In this document: positions 1 through 15,000 of the stretch, piece after piece
Numbering within the stretch: the first letter of the stretch is position 1
Layout: every line of letters begins with the position of its first letter
Source of the DNA: Cardinalis cardinalis
Lineage: Eukaryota; Chordata; Aves; Passeriformes; Cardinalidae
Assembly (NCBI GenBank): GCA_014549065.1
Contig: JACDOX010000008.1
Location: 5,952,001-6,016,000, forward strand
Reading direction: 5' to 3'
Length of the DNA: 64,000 nt
Program-made: the position numbers and the translations under genes
The notes under the pieces: generated by a model
The model's input: the letters and a program-made list of their open reading frames with translations, nothing else
What the model was told of the DNA's origin: nothing
Database searches by the model: none

Positions 1-13
1 AATTTTTTACCAG

Positions 14-66
14 GAGAATAATGAAACTGGCTTGGAGAATGTAATTGATAAAGTGGCTACATTCAA
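14..66 (+). CDS. UBR2: UBR2 exon a (first exon in window)
   Basis: Follows ttttttaccag and ends before gtaagt. Encodes ENNETGLENVIDKVATF plus two bases of a Lys codon. The acceptor lies at the extreme window edge, so the preceding intron is not seen. Confidence 0.9.
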
Positions 67-3000
67 GTAAGTTCTTAATGTTGTTTTATAAATAACTTGA
101 AAATGAAATAAAATTTCTTAGATGCGTTTGGATTAAACAATATGAATGACAGTCTCTGTTCAGCTTATATTTTGCTATCTTGGAATAAATATATTTCCAA
201 ATATGCTTAGGAAAGAACAGTGTGTGAATATCCTACACTGCTGCTGTTTCTTTCCCTTTGCCACCCTCTTTTTTCAAATTCGACTTGAGGAGTCTTGGGA
301 GTTCAGTAATCTTAAGTCCAAGTGGGAGAATCTTTGAAAGTTCATTTTTTTTCCTAAGATAGAAAGTTAAGAAGTCATTGTACCTTTGACAGTCACTATC
401 TAGTAACTGTTATGTTACTTAGTTGCTAATTTTCTGCAACTTACCCTTTTTCTGGAAATTAATTTAATATATAAATATATATGTTTGTGTGTGTGCAAGT
501 ATAGAACAATAGATTGTAGTTGAACGAAACCAGTGCAAATGTCTGCTATTTTTGTGAGAAAAATGTCTTATTTTAGTACACCTTATTTTAAATTTCATGT
601 GGTTTGCTTGTTCATGTTCAATTAAGAGCAACTGTAAGTGTACCTAGGAATCTTACTTGGGGAATTATATGAACAGTTCAGAAAATCTCACTGGCTGGAA
701 AGCAGCAAGTATTACTTGTTTTATACTTTGGTTAAAGAAAGGATTGAATTTTATGCAGCAATATCCAATGTCTGAAATTCTAAGCCATACAGTTAAAAAG
801 AATTTTCAGAGGCTGTACAGTGTGCTTTAGATGGTATATACTAGAAATATTTTGCTGCTGAATTGTTTACTCCTGTAAATCTTGTATTGAAAATTTAGGA
901 GTCCTAACTGTGCTCACTCTCTGCTTTTAATAAATTAGTGAGTAGCCATTATAATTCCTGCTTCTTTAGAAAATGAATTGTGTTTGCCTTCAAAGATGTG
1001 CTGAATGTATATTAATAATCTGTATATTGTGAAATATTTCTCTGTAAGGAAACCGGGTGTCTCTGGTCATGGAGTTTATGAACTGAAAGATGAATGTTTG
1101 AAGGAATTCAATATGTTCTTTTATCACTACACTAAGACCCAGCACAGCAAGGTAAGCAGTGTAAGATTCACTCTAAAAGGTTAAGAAAATAGTACATACT
1201 TACCAATATTTAAAGAATTTTGCTGAATTAATGCAATCTAAAAAAATTGGTTCAGTAAAGAGTGTCTGCAGCTACCTTTGAAACGAAATGTTCCATGAAA
1301 TTAAAATTTTCAATACAAATCTAGATGGTGTGGTTTGCATTTGTGTTTCCTTTTTGGCACCTTGTGTATTTACTCTTAACTCTCTATACTGAGGTCAAAA
1401 TGTGATAAGAATTACCTTTGGACTGGGAGCCCCCAAATTTTGTTTTTATAACTCTTACTGAGGAAGCAAATATGTCCAATTATTTATCTTTACTACAAAT
1501 TTAAATTCAAAATGTAATGTTAAACATGTTTCAGACAAAATTCTAGTTCACAACCAGGAATTTACTGGTATCTCTATGTATCTCATCATATTTCTAGTGT
1601 AGGGTTTCTCATAATTTCATTAATCTCATTATTGTGTACTTCTATAGAGGTGCTGATACAACAACACTTCTTTTTCTGTAGGCTGAACATACACAAAAGA
1701 AAAGACGAAAACAAGAAAACAGGGATGAAGGTAAAATTCTAAAAATAATGATTCAACAAATGTGCTAATTGGTAGTATATGTAGTTCTATATATATATAC
1801 TGAGCTTTGGGAGATGTCTTGTGACTTCACAGTGGATAGGTGAGTTCATATTAAATTTGTTGTGATTTGTAGTAATTGTCATTAATTAGCACCTGGGATT
1901 TCTTTTGTTTTTTTTCTTTATAATGGACAGGAATTCTGGAATTTTTAGTTTACATTTAGGGAAATAAACATGGCACTGTACCTGCTGACAAACCCATGAA
2001 CTCAGAGATTTTATGGTGGAGTAACTAAGAGGCAAAAGTTGTAGTGTTTTTTGTGAGCAGTTTCTTTAGACAATATTGAGACATAATAGTGGCATGTAGA
2101 GAAGGTTGCCACAGGAAATAATGCTTGTGTCCATTCTGTAATATGAGAATGAGACTTAAGTTTTAGAAAGAATTTTTTATAAGCTATGAATACATAAAAC
2201 AATGAACCCCTGTGTTTCTGTTGTAACACAGATATTATTTCCCTTTTGCATTTACATTTACGCATTCAAGTCGCAAGCATTTAATTGAGTTGATTTAAGG
2301 AAGACTTGATAAGCTGAACAAGTAAATACAGTGAACAATTTAATAAACTCAACTTTGCTCCTTCCCCTTTCAGTCTAGCAGCTTAAAATGTTATCAGGGG
2401 AATTATTTTCTGGAAATTTAAAAAAATGTTGTTATTTAGATGTAATTGTCAGAGACTCATGTAATTGGACAGTGTGGTTCCAAAATACCAAGGTATCTGT
2501 TGACCCTGATTTGTGTTCTCCTGAGGCTGCATTTATTGTTGCAGGTACTTCCTGTGTATTCTTCTATGTGGCTATGTTGTCTTTGTCAGTAACTTCATTC
2601 AGCCTAAATTGTCTAAAGAATGGTGGTTTCAGAAACACTGCATTCACAGAGGTCCTCTGAAAAAAGGCAATCTGAAAATAGGCATCCAGGTACCTAAAGA
2701 AGACTGGAGTCAGTGATTCCTGGTAGGGAAAGACTGTGGTGTTAAATGAGGTGCTGTCAGTAGATGCCAAGATTCCACATCAGAGTTCCAGTACTAACTC
2801 AGCAAATGTACATAACCAGAAATGACTGGAATGCCAGTAGCAGAAAAAATTTAGAGCTTCACGCATGTGATACTGTGGTGTGGGACACTACAGTCTGGAA
2901 ACTCCACTCCTCAGTTTTGTTTAATTACTTGAAAACCTTTTATCTGATGCAAAGCACAAACTGTATATTTAATAGTGAGACATAAATCAGGCAGTTCAGA

Positions 3001-6000
3001 GTGTTAAAAATTTGCGTTTACAGATGTAACTAATACTTGTGATTGATGAACTTAGCTTGTACATGTTTTTTATGTAAGGGCTTACTTAAAGTACTCTAGT
3101 TTTGCCAAAGATGAAAGTTGACTTAGGCACACGATTGTGTTTGAGCGTGGTTTTACTCATTTAAAGGTCCAGTTTTTCTTTCACTGAAATGAATATGTTT
3201 GTGCTCTCTACTTCTGGGTGGGATGTCAGTTCATTGATATGTTTGCACACCTGTTTCCTAGCATTGCCACCGCCTCCTCCTCCAGACTTCAGTCCTGCCT
3301 TCAGCAACGTGGTGAGGATTCTGAACTGCGATGTCATGATGCACATCCTGCGCACCCTCCTGCAGAGGGCAGTGGAGCTGGAAACCCACCTGTGGACTGA
3401 GGCAATGATCCAAATGGTAGGGTTAGCCTTGGTCATCTTCCCATGGTCCTTCCTGTGCTGACTGCTTATGAGAAGACCAAAATATGTAAAGATTAACTTG
3501 GAATGATTTTGTCCCCAAACTTGTTTTTATAAATCTTACTGGCAAAGAAAATATTTTTATTATTAACTATCTATCTCTGCTGTAAAATAGAAACATGATA
3601 CATAACAGTATTAAAGTTTTCTGTTTTACTTTCCTCCCTGTGTTGCCTCATTGCTGGAGCTGTTTCAATATGTAATTCTCCCTGCCTCATATTTTTACTG
3701 AAACTTAACAAGTAACTGTTTGATAATTGGAATTCCTTCATTTTTTGAGCTGCAGAGTCTCCAAATACATAATGTCTTTGGGGCCTCAGTCATGAAATAA
3801 TAGAATTTTTGTAAGTATTTAAACATTTAATTTTACTGCAGTGGCTTGAGTCTTTTAAAACATTGTTGAGATGTTCTTTGGAGGTGTTTTTTTGTTTGTT
3901 TTAGCAGGGTTGTTTTTTTAATATTTATAGAGTTAGGACCTGAAATTATAGACAGTCTGAATTAATCAGTTTTATCAGAATGTATAGATTGTTTAATTGC
4001 CTTGCCAGTCCTGCTAATCTTTGGGTTATGGAATTAGCCAGCTACAGATTTTGTATCAGCAGAAGGACAAGATTTCACATATTACTAATATAAAAGCATG
4101 TGCAAGCTGATGAATTTTAGTGCAACTAATATGCAGTACATTTGCATTGTGCTTTTTTTATTTCACTTTCCATGTATTCTCTGTATTTTCATATGTTTTA
4201 TCATTATATAATACAGAACTGTATTAAACATCCTAATCTTTTATGCCAGTTTTCCATATCTTAAACGTTGAATGAGACTTACTATTTTTCTCTTTTTTCA
4301 GGTTCTTCATCTTCTTTCTTTAGGGTTACTAGAAGAGAAGCAGCAGTTACAGAAGTCTCCTGAAGAAGAAGTAACCTTTGATTTTTATCACAAAGCAACA
4401 CGTATGTTTCGTTTTCTGTAAACCACAGAGTAAATTAGACTAACTTGATCTTGTATGGACTCAAATAAGCTAGAAGAAATTATTCAGTGATTTAGTCAGA
4501 AAGGTTTTATTTTATGCTATATAATTAAAACCTGGTAATTTAACTTTTTTAATAATTAAGAAACCAGGTTTGGACTAGCTTCCTCTGTTCCCAGTTGGGT
4601 TGAAGAGGATATGTGCTTCTCTTCCTGGCAAAGAAACGAAAAGTAGTTCTAATGTTACATAATTGAAAATGGTTTTTCCTTCACGAGAATTGCATTGAAA
4701 TGGAAACTAAAAACTCTTTGAAAAATGGCAGTGGATTTAAGTGAACTGTGTCCATCTTTGGTTCTCTGGAGCTGTACAATTAGTGATTTGCCTGGAAGTT
4801 AGTCTTTTACTATGGTAATGAAAATAGAAACAGAACTTAGTGGCTCTGGATTGTACCCTTTTCTCTCTATTGAGCGTTTCTTAACATTCAGGACTACTCT
4901 GTGGGAGTTGGAATCTGCATTTTCTAGATAATCTTCCATCTTCTCTAGAGTTTCTGCTTCACTGTAAAAATAAATTTTAAAAATCCATTATCAGGCTAAA
5001 CATAACTGTCATTTGTGAGATGCAACAGAGATAAGAATTGTGAGGTGAAATCATAGAATCATAGAATTGTTCGTATTGGAAAAGACCTCTCAGATCATTG
5101 AGTCCAAATGTTAAGTCAGCACTGCCAAGTGCACCACTAAACCATGTTCCTAAACATCATATCTATGTATCTTTGAAATACCTTCTACAAGAATAAATAC
5201 ATAAAACTACTGAAGTCCCTTTGTTTAATTCTTTAAAAATTTTGTGTTTGAAAAGCACTCCCAATGCACTTTATTTTTTAATTTTTTCGTACTGTTGAGA
5301 AAGAAGTATTATCATACTGAAAGTGTTAAGAAGCTTCATGTCAACTATATTAAAATAGAAGTAATAATTATAACTGAGATGCTAGAGAATGCTTTGCTAG
5401 CTTTAGTTTTGCATAACCAGAAAAATCAAAGCCCGATTTACATGAAAGGGATGCAAAAATAATCAGTATTTTTGTAACAAAGCTCTTATCGAGACACAAT
5501 TCATTAAAAGACAGTTTCTTTAGCAATGTATTTGTCTCCCTACTAAAAATTTAAAATTAATTCTGTATGGTAAGTGCTGCAAAAGAAATATCATTGAACA
5601 GAATGGTCTTCATTTTAAAGCATTCTTTTGTTAGAGAAGAGCCTAGAATACTATGGAGTCTTACCAAGTTGTGAGGAAGGAAATAATTACTGTAATTACA
5701 ATAGCTTTTGTGATTAGAAGTAAGCGTGTACACACTAAGCTGTTAGCAAACATAGGTAAGATCTAAAGAGCTTTACTGCTTCCCCCTGAAGTGAAAGGTG
5801 ATTCTTTTTTAAGCAGACATTAAGCAAATATTTTCTAAACCAGAAATAATTGATCTACAAGGGGATAAATTATAATATATATAACTGGAATAAACAGATG
5901 AAACTGTAACCAAAATGTAACTGCACAGTTTGTGTTCATGTATGTATATTATATAGTCAGCAATATTTTAAGGCATGTCCATGGCTGTAAGTACGTTAAA

Positions 6001-9000
6001 ATGTTAGGCTTTTTTTTTTCCCTGAAGGCCCTTTTCTATTTTTCACTTTGTAAAGGAATGGGAAGCTCAGCCTTGAATGCTGTGAACGTGTTAATGCTTC
6101 TGGAAAAATTGAAGAGAGTTCCCCAGTTAGAGGCACAGAAGGACACAGTCAATTGGATACTGCAGGTACACAAAAGAGAGATAAATACAATCTGATTTCA
6201 GTTGTGTGGAAAGTTAATATGAAAGATGTTATGATTCCTACATACAGTTCCTACATATAATCCATTTACAGCTGCAGTGATTTCTTGAGAAGTTTAATCT
6301 GTTGCAGCATTGTACTTGCTACTTGTACTATGAAGTATTGGAGCAATTTTTGCTTAGGTAACTCATTCCAGTAATGACATTTTTACACACATTTTTCATA
6401 TATCTGTTGCACAATAACAGCAAATAATGAGTAAGGCAGTGTTCTGGGAGTGCACATAGAGTCTTGGTTGTTTCTGTTATTTAGGAGTTTTGAGTGGTTG
6501 AATCCATTTGAAAATCTGAAAATAAGGTGAAACGAAATACCAAGAGTTTTAATCCTGTCTATCATAGAATGGATTGAGTTGGAAGGGACCTTAAAAGTGA
6601 TATAGCTCAAAGCCCCTGCCATGGGTAGGGACACCTTCCAATTGATCAGATTGCCTACACATCCAAGCTGGACTTGAACACTTCCAGCATCCACAAATTC
6701 TCTGGGCAGCCTGTTGCAGTGCTTATATATTGTAACATTGGAAATGTATTAATTTACATTGTTATAAGAGCCAAATTGTGGTTTATTTTTAACATCTGAG
6801 TCTCTATTTTTAGATGTTTGACATGGTGAAGAGATTGAGAGAAAAGTCTAGTTTGGCAACAGTAGGAGCTACATCAGGCTCAGAAGCTACAAAAGGTGAT
6901 GAGGTAATGAGAAGAATAAAGCTTCAGTAGAAGCCTTGTATTTAAATGTTTTGAATAGCTATTTTCAATAATGTCTCTAAATTTCTTGTTGCCTTAAATG
7001 ATAATTTTTCAAAACTGATCTGTGATATGTTGTCTACAGCTAGGATTTAGTTTCCAAGATTAATATTTTTAGTACATGAAATTTGTGCTAAACATGTTTC
7101 ATGGAATTATTAGCAGCTATTGTGAGTTTTGGTTGTACTTCTGAGTTAAATGAAGCAATTGAGGGGGCTGAAGGAAATAATCTGTGCTCATCTTTCCATT
7201 TCTTGTCTTTGTGAATTGACCACCTTTTCTTTATACTGTCGCTGCACAATAATTAGAAATACAAATCCACTTTAGATGGTTTCTTGTAATTTATGTTATC
7301 TATCAAAAGGTTAATGTCCTTTGTCCTGATTGTATAAATGCATGAGCCTTAAGTAATTATTCTGACTGTCAGTTTCTTTGCCTTTCCCTCAAAATCACTT
7401 CTGAATTTAGTGGTCAAATGACACAATGAAATGGAGATTTCAAAGATGGCTTCAGTACTAAGGAGTGGCTGTGTTTTCAATTGGCATTCGAACAAGAAGA
7501 ATCTAATTACCCTTAGGCAGTAGGTGAAGACAGACCAGTTTGCTCTTAGACGTTTTGTTTGGCCTCAGCTTGCTGCCAAGCAATCTCTTGGCTGGTCATT
7601 GCATGCCTGGTTCTAAACTTACCACACAGCATATGCCATGTTTCTTTTTTCAGGCAGGTGTCATATGAGATTTGGTAAGATATCAAACAGAATACAGAAG
7701 TCCATAGGAAATTAATCTCTTTCAGTTCTGCTTGTGGAGCAAGTTGTTTGATTTCCTGGAAAAGTCATGGTACTGTAAATGGAAACCTTGTCTATAATGT
7801 TGTATTTGTCCCTTAAGTAATTGGATAGGAAGAGTTCGGTTCTATATGTTTTAATAAAGTCTATTATGTGTTTCTTAAATTCTGGATTTCTAAAGCGTAG
7901 AAATTCTTTTTTATGGTTTCTGAAAATATGATACAAGAGTAAATGCTGGAAGAACAATAGCTTTCCAGTGTACCATAAAGAATAGTGAAAGTACAATACA
8001 CAGATGTATAAAATGCTGACACATTTTGTTGTGTCATGGATAGGCAGTTCAAGATAAAATTTTCTTCAATGTCTGTAAGGGAGATACTGAATACTCAGTA
8101 GGCTTTCATTTATGGGGAGAATAACAGAACTCTGGAGAAGATTTTGATGTACACCTCACTAAAATTTCTTAAGAACATTCAAGTACCTAATTGAAATGAC
8201 TCAGGGATTTTTGATCTTATCTTTGGACTAGGAATTGTAGTAGTGACCTTTTGTAGACCATAAAAGTCTGTCCAGTCAACATGTAACGATTTGAGTTCTG
8301 TTCATTTCTGTTTCAGATAGCAGTTAACTTTTTTTCCTCATTAAAGTGTTGTCAGTTAAAGGAATTTTATGTCAGTGGTTAGAATGCCTATACTGGGGAA
8401 AGAGTCTTCTCATTTTTTGATGTTCTTAGTTGCCTGTGATTTCTTTATTCTCTTACTGTAAGACACAGAGCACTCAGGATAAAGAGAAAGCTGAGCGGAA
8501 GAGAAAGGCGGAAGCAGCGAGGTTGCACCGTCAGAAGATAATGGCCCAGATGTCTGCCCTGCAGAGGAATTTCATTGAAACCCACAAGCTCCTGTATGAA
8601 AACACACTGGAGGCCCAGGGGAAAGATGATGCTATTATGGAAGAAGAAAGGTAAGAGAAGACTGACATACTTGTAGTCTATGACCTTGTTAGATGTCAGG
8701 AAGAACTCAGTTCATTTAGAAAATCCAGCTGGTTATTTTATATCTGTGTCACTTCTGGTCTTACAGCACCTCTTCAGCAANTGATTACTCCAGAATTGCT
8801 TTGGGTCCCAAACGAGGTCCATCTGTCGTTGAGAAGGAAGTTTTGACCTGTATTCTTTGTCAGGAGGAACAGGAAGTAAAGTTTGAAAGTGCTGCCATGG
8901 TATTATCTGCCTGCGTGCAGAAGTCAACTGCCTTAACTCAGAATAGGAGCAGAATTCTTGAACTCTCAGGAGGTATGAGATTTTTCTTCTCTTATACTAC

Positions 9001-12000
9001 AAGCACTTCTGTATCTGGAGCTCAAACTCCATCAACCAACTAAAATCTTTTCTTTGATCAGGTTGCTAATTGGCTTACTGTACTTAAGAAAAGTGGATGC
9101 TAACTTCTAAATTGCTTTAAAATTCATGTCAAACTTAAATGAGAAGTATATGAAGATTTAGGTTTGTTGGTGAGGGAAATCAGAAAATGCTTTGATCTCC
9201 CAAGACTTAATAAAACATGTAGATTTAGTGGGAGTAGTTAGTTTGGAGAAAAGCTAAGACTGTTTACAGTTCTGTTTATTCAAGTACAAGTGCAAATTTT
9301 GCCAATATGGAGGAAATAAATTAATGTTACCGGAGGCCAATATGCCAGCCTGAAAAGGGTTAGGGTGTTTGGTTTGGTTTGGGTATTTTTCCCCTTATAT
9401 GTCCAGGAAATAATAAAAACAACAATATAAAGAATGATAAAAATCTTAAGCAAGGATCACATGATATCATCTGACGAGTGAACAAAAAATTGAGTACAAG
9501 AAAGTTATGCAATCACAGGAGTTATATTTGTGTAATGGCATACTGGTAGCAGGGAACACAAAGCCCAGCAAAATTTCTTTTGTAAGTAGCAGCTGATTAA
9601 ACATGATGGAAATTTTGGTCTGTTACTTAAGGGAAAGAAGAAAATAAATACAAGGATATGGAAGAACCTAAGCATTCACTGACATTTTTGTTCTCTTTTT
9701 GAAAAAGGAAGTTAGTAATATTTCAAGAAAGATGCTGTCACAACTTGTAAATTAAATTCTTTCTTATTTTAAGATGTGGGTGTGGTTTTTTGTGGTTTGT
9801 GGTCAGCCTGTAGATCAAAATGAATGCTATGTCCTATTTTTTTTTAATTGACTCTAATATGTAGAAAATAGCTTTAAATTATATTTGTGCAGTTCATTAT
9901 TCCTGCTTTAGTTCAGAAGCAATCTAACTCTTGATTGTTACCAGAGGAAAGATCATATTATTTTTCGTATTTCTCCGTGGTATTACCCTATTTTTTATCA
10001 TGCTTGTAAACCTTTTCCAAGCTGTTTCACTAATAAGATATTTTGTGTTTTCTCCTCTATTTTTAACTCAGTCATTAAAAATACTGAGTTGTCCTAGGCC
10101 TTGGACAAACTCCTTCAGAAGCCTGCTTGATCCATTTTTCTTTATCAGCAAACTACTGGTAATGGCATTTTTGAGCCAGTCGTATAGAATTTTTATCTAG
10201 GTCATATACTAATTACATTTCTTTTTTCTGTGGTACTCTGAAGTACAGATTAAATCCTATGCTGTTGTGGTCAGATACACTTCTATATTTTCTGTAGTGG
10301 CATGTTGAGCTATTGAAATAATTGAAAAAAGAAGGTAATGGAGTTCCTTTTTCTGAGGCTGTTTTTGGGCATTGTTTATAGTACTTATAATGCATGGTCC
10401 TCTGCTGCTCATGTAATGCACGGTCCTCTGCTGCTGCTCAGTTACCGGGAGTCCTCTAAGAGCTTTTTTCTTTCAAGATCTAAATAAATGTAAAAATGCT
10501 TGTTCCCCCAGCAGAAGTGCAGATAGTGGCAATTCAGTGTTANGCCAAGGTTTACTTTCTTATTTCAGTCTCCATTTAACTTAGGGCAGCTTCAGCTGCT
10601 GCCAAACAGACAGTGCAAGTTAGGTTCTTTTATTTTCAGTGCAAGTTAATTTCTTTTTTTCTTTCAATTTGTTAGATACAAGTGTGTTTGTTCAAAATCA
10701 TGAACAGTCTCCCAGATGAGGCATGGAGGACTGCTGTTGTTCAGTATTATTTATATACCTTTGAAGTGAAAGTGGGATCCCACTTTGGGTGCACATACAA
10801 CACAAAGACATCAGTATATTCTCATAATATTTCTATTGTTTAGAATTGTGCAAGATTAGTAAAAGACAGACTTGATTTTTGTTATTCAGCAGTGCTTTTT
10901 ATGTTAGTGTTTTGAAAATATGTGGGATTAGTTGGGTAAATTATTCATCCTACTTGTCCTTAGTAGGTTCATTTTCATTTAAAAATGAAGTAAAAGCTTC
11001 AGTGACAGTGAATCCAACCACAGATCTGTTCCAGTACAGAAGCACCCTTTTTTATTCCTAACCAATTTGAATTTTGGCATCTTTTTCTTTATATGGAGAA
11101 CCTTCAGTAGTTTAAATGGGTATTTCTTGTCATTGCTATGCTGCATGATTGGTCTGGAAAAGTTAGCCAAATGAAGCTTTAACGTGACTGTGCAAACTGT
11201 AGGAGAATAAGATCTGAAGGTTCATGTTCTGTGTATATTATTGTTGATTTCTGCTCATACTGATGGAAAGTTACATTACTGTTCATTCCATAACTTTTCT
11301 GCTGTGTGTTTCTAGATACGCTAGATCCTCTCTTCATGCACCCTGACTTACCTTGTGGGACCCACACAGGGAGCTGTGGTCATGTAATGCATGCAGCCTG
11401 CTGGCAGAAGTAAGGATGTGTCTTTGCTGCCTTGTAATGGTTTTTAATTAATCTATTTTCCAAATCACCTTAAGAGTACACTGAAAACAAGGTACAGTAA
11501 GTGGATATTTAATTGAGGGATCAAAATTATTTGTACTCGTCTAAAAATGAAATATGGAACAAGAGATGTTTTGACTTGGTGAAGATAATCATTATCAAAA
11601 GTTTTAGGGCCTTTTATGACACGGACAAGAATTTCTAAGGACTTATTAATTTATGCAAATATAAGCAATGGAGTAAAATTGGTCAAGAAGAAGAAACTAC
11701 TCAGGTTTACTTTTAGCAACTATACTCTGCAAGTCTGTCTCCAGGTCAATACTTAAAGGGTGAAGCTGATCTATTCCAGTGAGTGTTCAGAAGAGATTCT
11801 AGCTTCTAGAACAGAATATGAGGAATATGAGTGGTTAAATCTTGTGACTCCTCCCATATCAGTGAAGAAACTCTTAATGAAAAGTAAGGGTGAAGAATTG
11901 ATGCAATTGCTGTAGACTTGATTGGATTTCTGTTGTTTGGGGGACCCACAATTCAGACCAAGTGTTTTGGATTTGAATGGAGTCTGGACATTAAAAGACC

Positions 12001-15000
12001 AAGGTTCCTGGCATGTGGGATACAATCATCCTACATTTCATTCCACATAGGTCTGGCAAGTCTAAACTATAAGACTTGTAAGCAGTGTGAGGTAATAATA
12101 GAAATAATCCCCCTGAAGTATTATCAACAGATAAGAGGTGGGTCATGCAATCACAAGCTAATCTTGTAATTGTCTCTTTATACATATGACATATGTTATA
12201 AACACTCTCTTGAGGTTTATTGTTTGTACTTGCACCATTTTACTTTAAAAAATCTTACTAAACTTCTAGTGTTTACCATTCACTTTTTACATTCTATATG
12301 TGTGTATAATACTGGTTTTTACAATAAAACATCCATACAGAATAAATAGGTGCACCCACTTAAAATGAAACCCAGGTATGTTCCTTGAGTATAATACATC
12401 TGCTCTTGGCAGATCCATCTACATCTACATAGATCTAAGTTGTGCAACACTGGAGCTCAGTTCCTTTGCTCTTTTTAAGAAAAGATGACTAGCAGTATGG
12501 GTTAATGGGATTAAAATGAACAACAGGCTCTTCACATACAGCATAGTAGTCTTTTATTTATTACATAACAGACATTCTAACTTAGTAATATTCCTCTAAA
12601 CTATGCCTGCCATACCTTTCTGTGTGCAGCCTACAAGTGCTGGAAATCCTGTAAAACAGAATAAGTCAAAATGAGTGTAATATCCTTGTAGTTGCCATGT
12701 ATGAGGAAGAGGACGTACTTGCAAAAACGTAGTTGTGTGAATGTGGTGAAAGTCAGTGGGTATGGGTTTTTGTTTATAACAAAATACTTCCTAAATATTC
12801 TATATTCATTAGAACTTCTGCAGATGCCTCTGCACATACACTTTCTCTTCTCACATAAATGGAATTTTATTTAAGATGCATGGTTTAAAGCAAAAAAAAA
12901 TCTAGTTATTACCTTGGTGTGGAAGTTAGAAAGTTTCATATTTCTCTCTAAGATCCTACTTACTTAATCTGAACATTAAGGCTGAATTTGTATCCAGAGA
13001 AGATTTAAATGTTTGATCTTTTTGTTCCCATAAATACCAATGAGACAATAATGACATTTGAAAGCGTATTTGCATCCCCTGAGGGGGCAAAAATTATAAT
13101 GAAACCTGTAAAAAGATCATAGTTGTTTCTTATTTCCTTTTTGTTTAAAATAGTTGAAGTATTACATTCTAATACATATTATTCTCTCTTCCTGTTAAAA
13201 GAAGGCTGCAGTTCCACTGTCTAGTCATGATACTCAGTAATTGTAATGAATACCTGATTAATCATTAGTGAAATGTTACCACTAGTGTTTCCTAAAATTA
13301 AATAACCATATGTTCAATACCAATGTTTCAAATTTCCTGTAGTAAGTTGCATGTGAGAGTTATTAGATACAGTATTTCATTATGTTGAAGATAAGAGGGA
13401 AGAGTAGAAAAATGTAAGGACTGCTTGTCTGCAAAATCTTAATGAAATTTTTAAGGGTACTATAAGTGAGGGAAACTTGCCATCATTTTCCCAATAGTGA
13501 TACACCATGCATTTTTGCATGAATTCATCTGTGTGCTTAAAGGTTTTATTATTTTCCCATCCAAGCATGTAGAAGAGTTACAAATCAAAGGAAAAGACTC
13601 CTTTGTTGCCTTGGATAAGTGTTTGCTGTACAATTGTGCTTGAACCTTTGTGTTCATGTTGCTTTTGGGACATTGCACTTTCTCCTTTCCCTTTTAATGT
13701 TGTAGGTACTTTGAAGCAATGCAGCTGAACTTCCGACAACGTCTGCATGTTGAACAGATATTTGACTTGGAGAATGGAGAATATCTTTGTCCCCTTTGCA
13801 AATCTCTGTGCAATACTGTGATTCCTATTGTTCCACTGCAGGCTCAAAAAATAAACAGGTGAAATACCAGATTGGTTAACCTCTACTTAAAAAAAAAAAA
13901 AAAAGGAAATATTACTTTAGGGCTGATCAGCTTTTCAAATTTTTGGAAGAAAAACTTCAAAAAAATTCATCTATATAAAATACTGCATATCTTCTTATTG
14001 ATTGCTTAGCCAAATATACTTATTTTGACAGTAAATACTTTATTTTTTATAAAACATTTTTGGGTTGCCTATTTTTCGGAGCTGAAATCAAATGAGAAAG
14101 TACCTAGACCTAGTATTTAGCCTTACACTTCATTTTGTACTGTTTGCTCAAAATTTCTGAAGCCAGTAAAACTGAGCAAATACTATTTGGATGTGTTCGG
14201 ATCTAATTGTGTCCTCTGCTTTTTAAGTTAAGGTGATTCTTTAAATGTTAAAGTAAAACCTGCTTTCTGGTTTTTTTTTTTTTTCAGTGAGGATGCAGAG
14301 GCAGTAGCTCAAATCCTGTCCCTGGCTAGGTGGCTGGAGATTGTCACAGTCAGGATATCAGGCTACAGTGTGAAAAATGCTAAAGGTTTGTTATCTTAAT
14401 TTTTAAGCTATTCTGTGGGATAGACATCAGTGCATGTCTTAACTAGTACCAGTAGAGAACTTCAAATAAAGAATTGAGTTTTGCTCTCAATCAAGACAGT
14501 ATCAAATAGAGCTGGGGATAAAAGTTATTGCCCTTTCTGAGTTGATATCTTGATTTCAGTCCCCTCACCAATTTTCTGGCTTTTGTTAATTATTTTCCAT
14601 CTTTCCTTTGGAAAAAAAGTTAGACGCACTTGGAGAGGATGCCAACAGACTAATGCTCATGGTTAATAAACTTTTGTATGGACTGTGAGGTAGTAAAAAA
14701 GAGAACAACTAAATTATAAAGGACAAAAGGAAAGTAGGTATGAGTATTTAGAAAACAGGAGGCACAGAGAGTCTACTGTTTTGGAGAATAGAGGCAAAAG
14801 TTACTTAAAGGAAGAATCATGGAATATAGTCTAGCTTGTGAGGTGTGTTTGCAATTATTTTCAAATCAGTTTCAAATAAAAACACTACTCCCTTTTTTTC
14901 AACTGCTTAAAAAACTGTAGCAGCTCCTTTGCTTTTAAATGCAGATGTATTTTTTTTTTTCCTGTTAGGAGAGAAACAAAGTCTTCCGCCTTTCACCAGC

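Noticed and set aside
13886..13905. A-rich run as the tail of a processed pseudogene
   Set aside because: No gene-like sequence precedes it apart from the real UBR2 exon and intron start; a simple intronic A-run.
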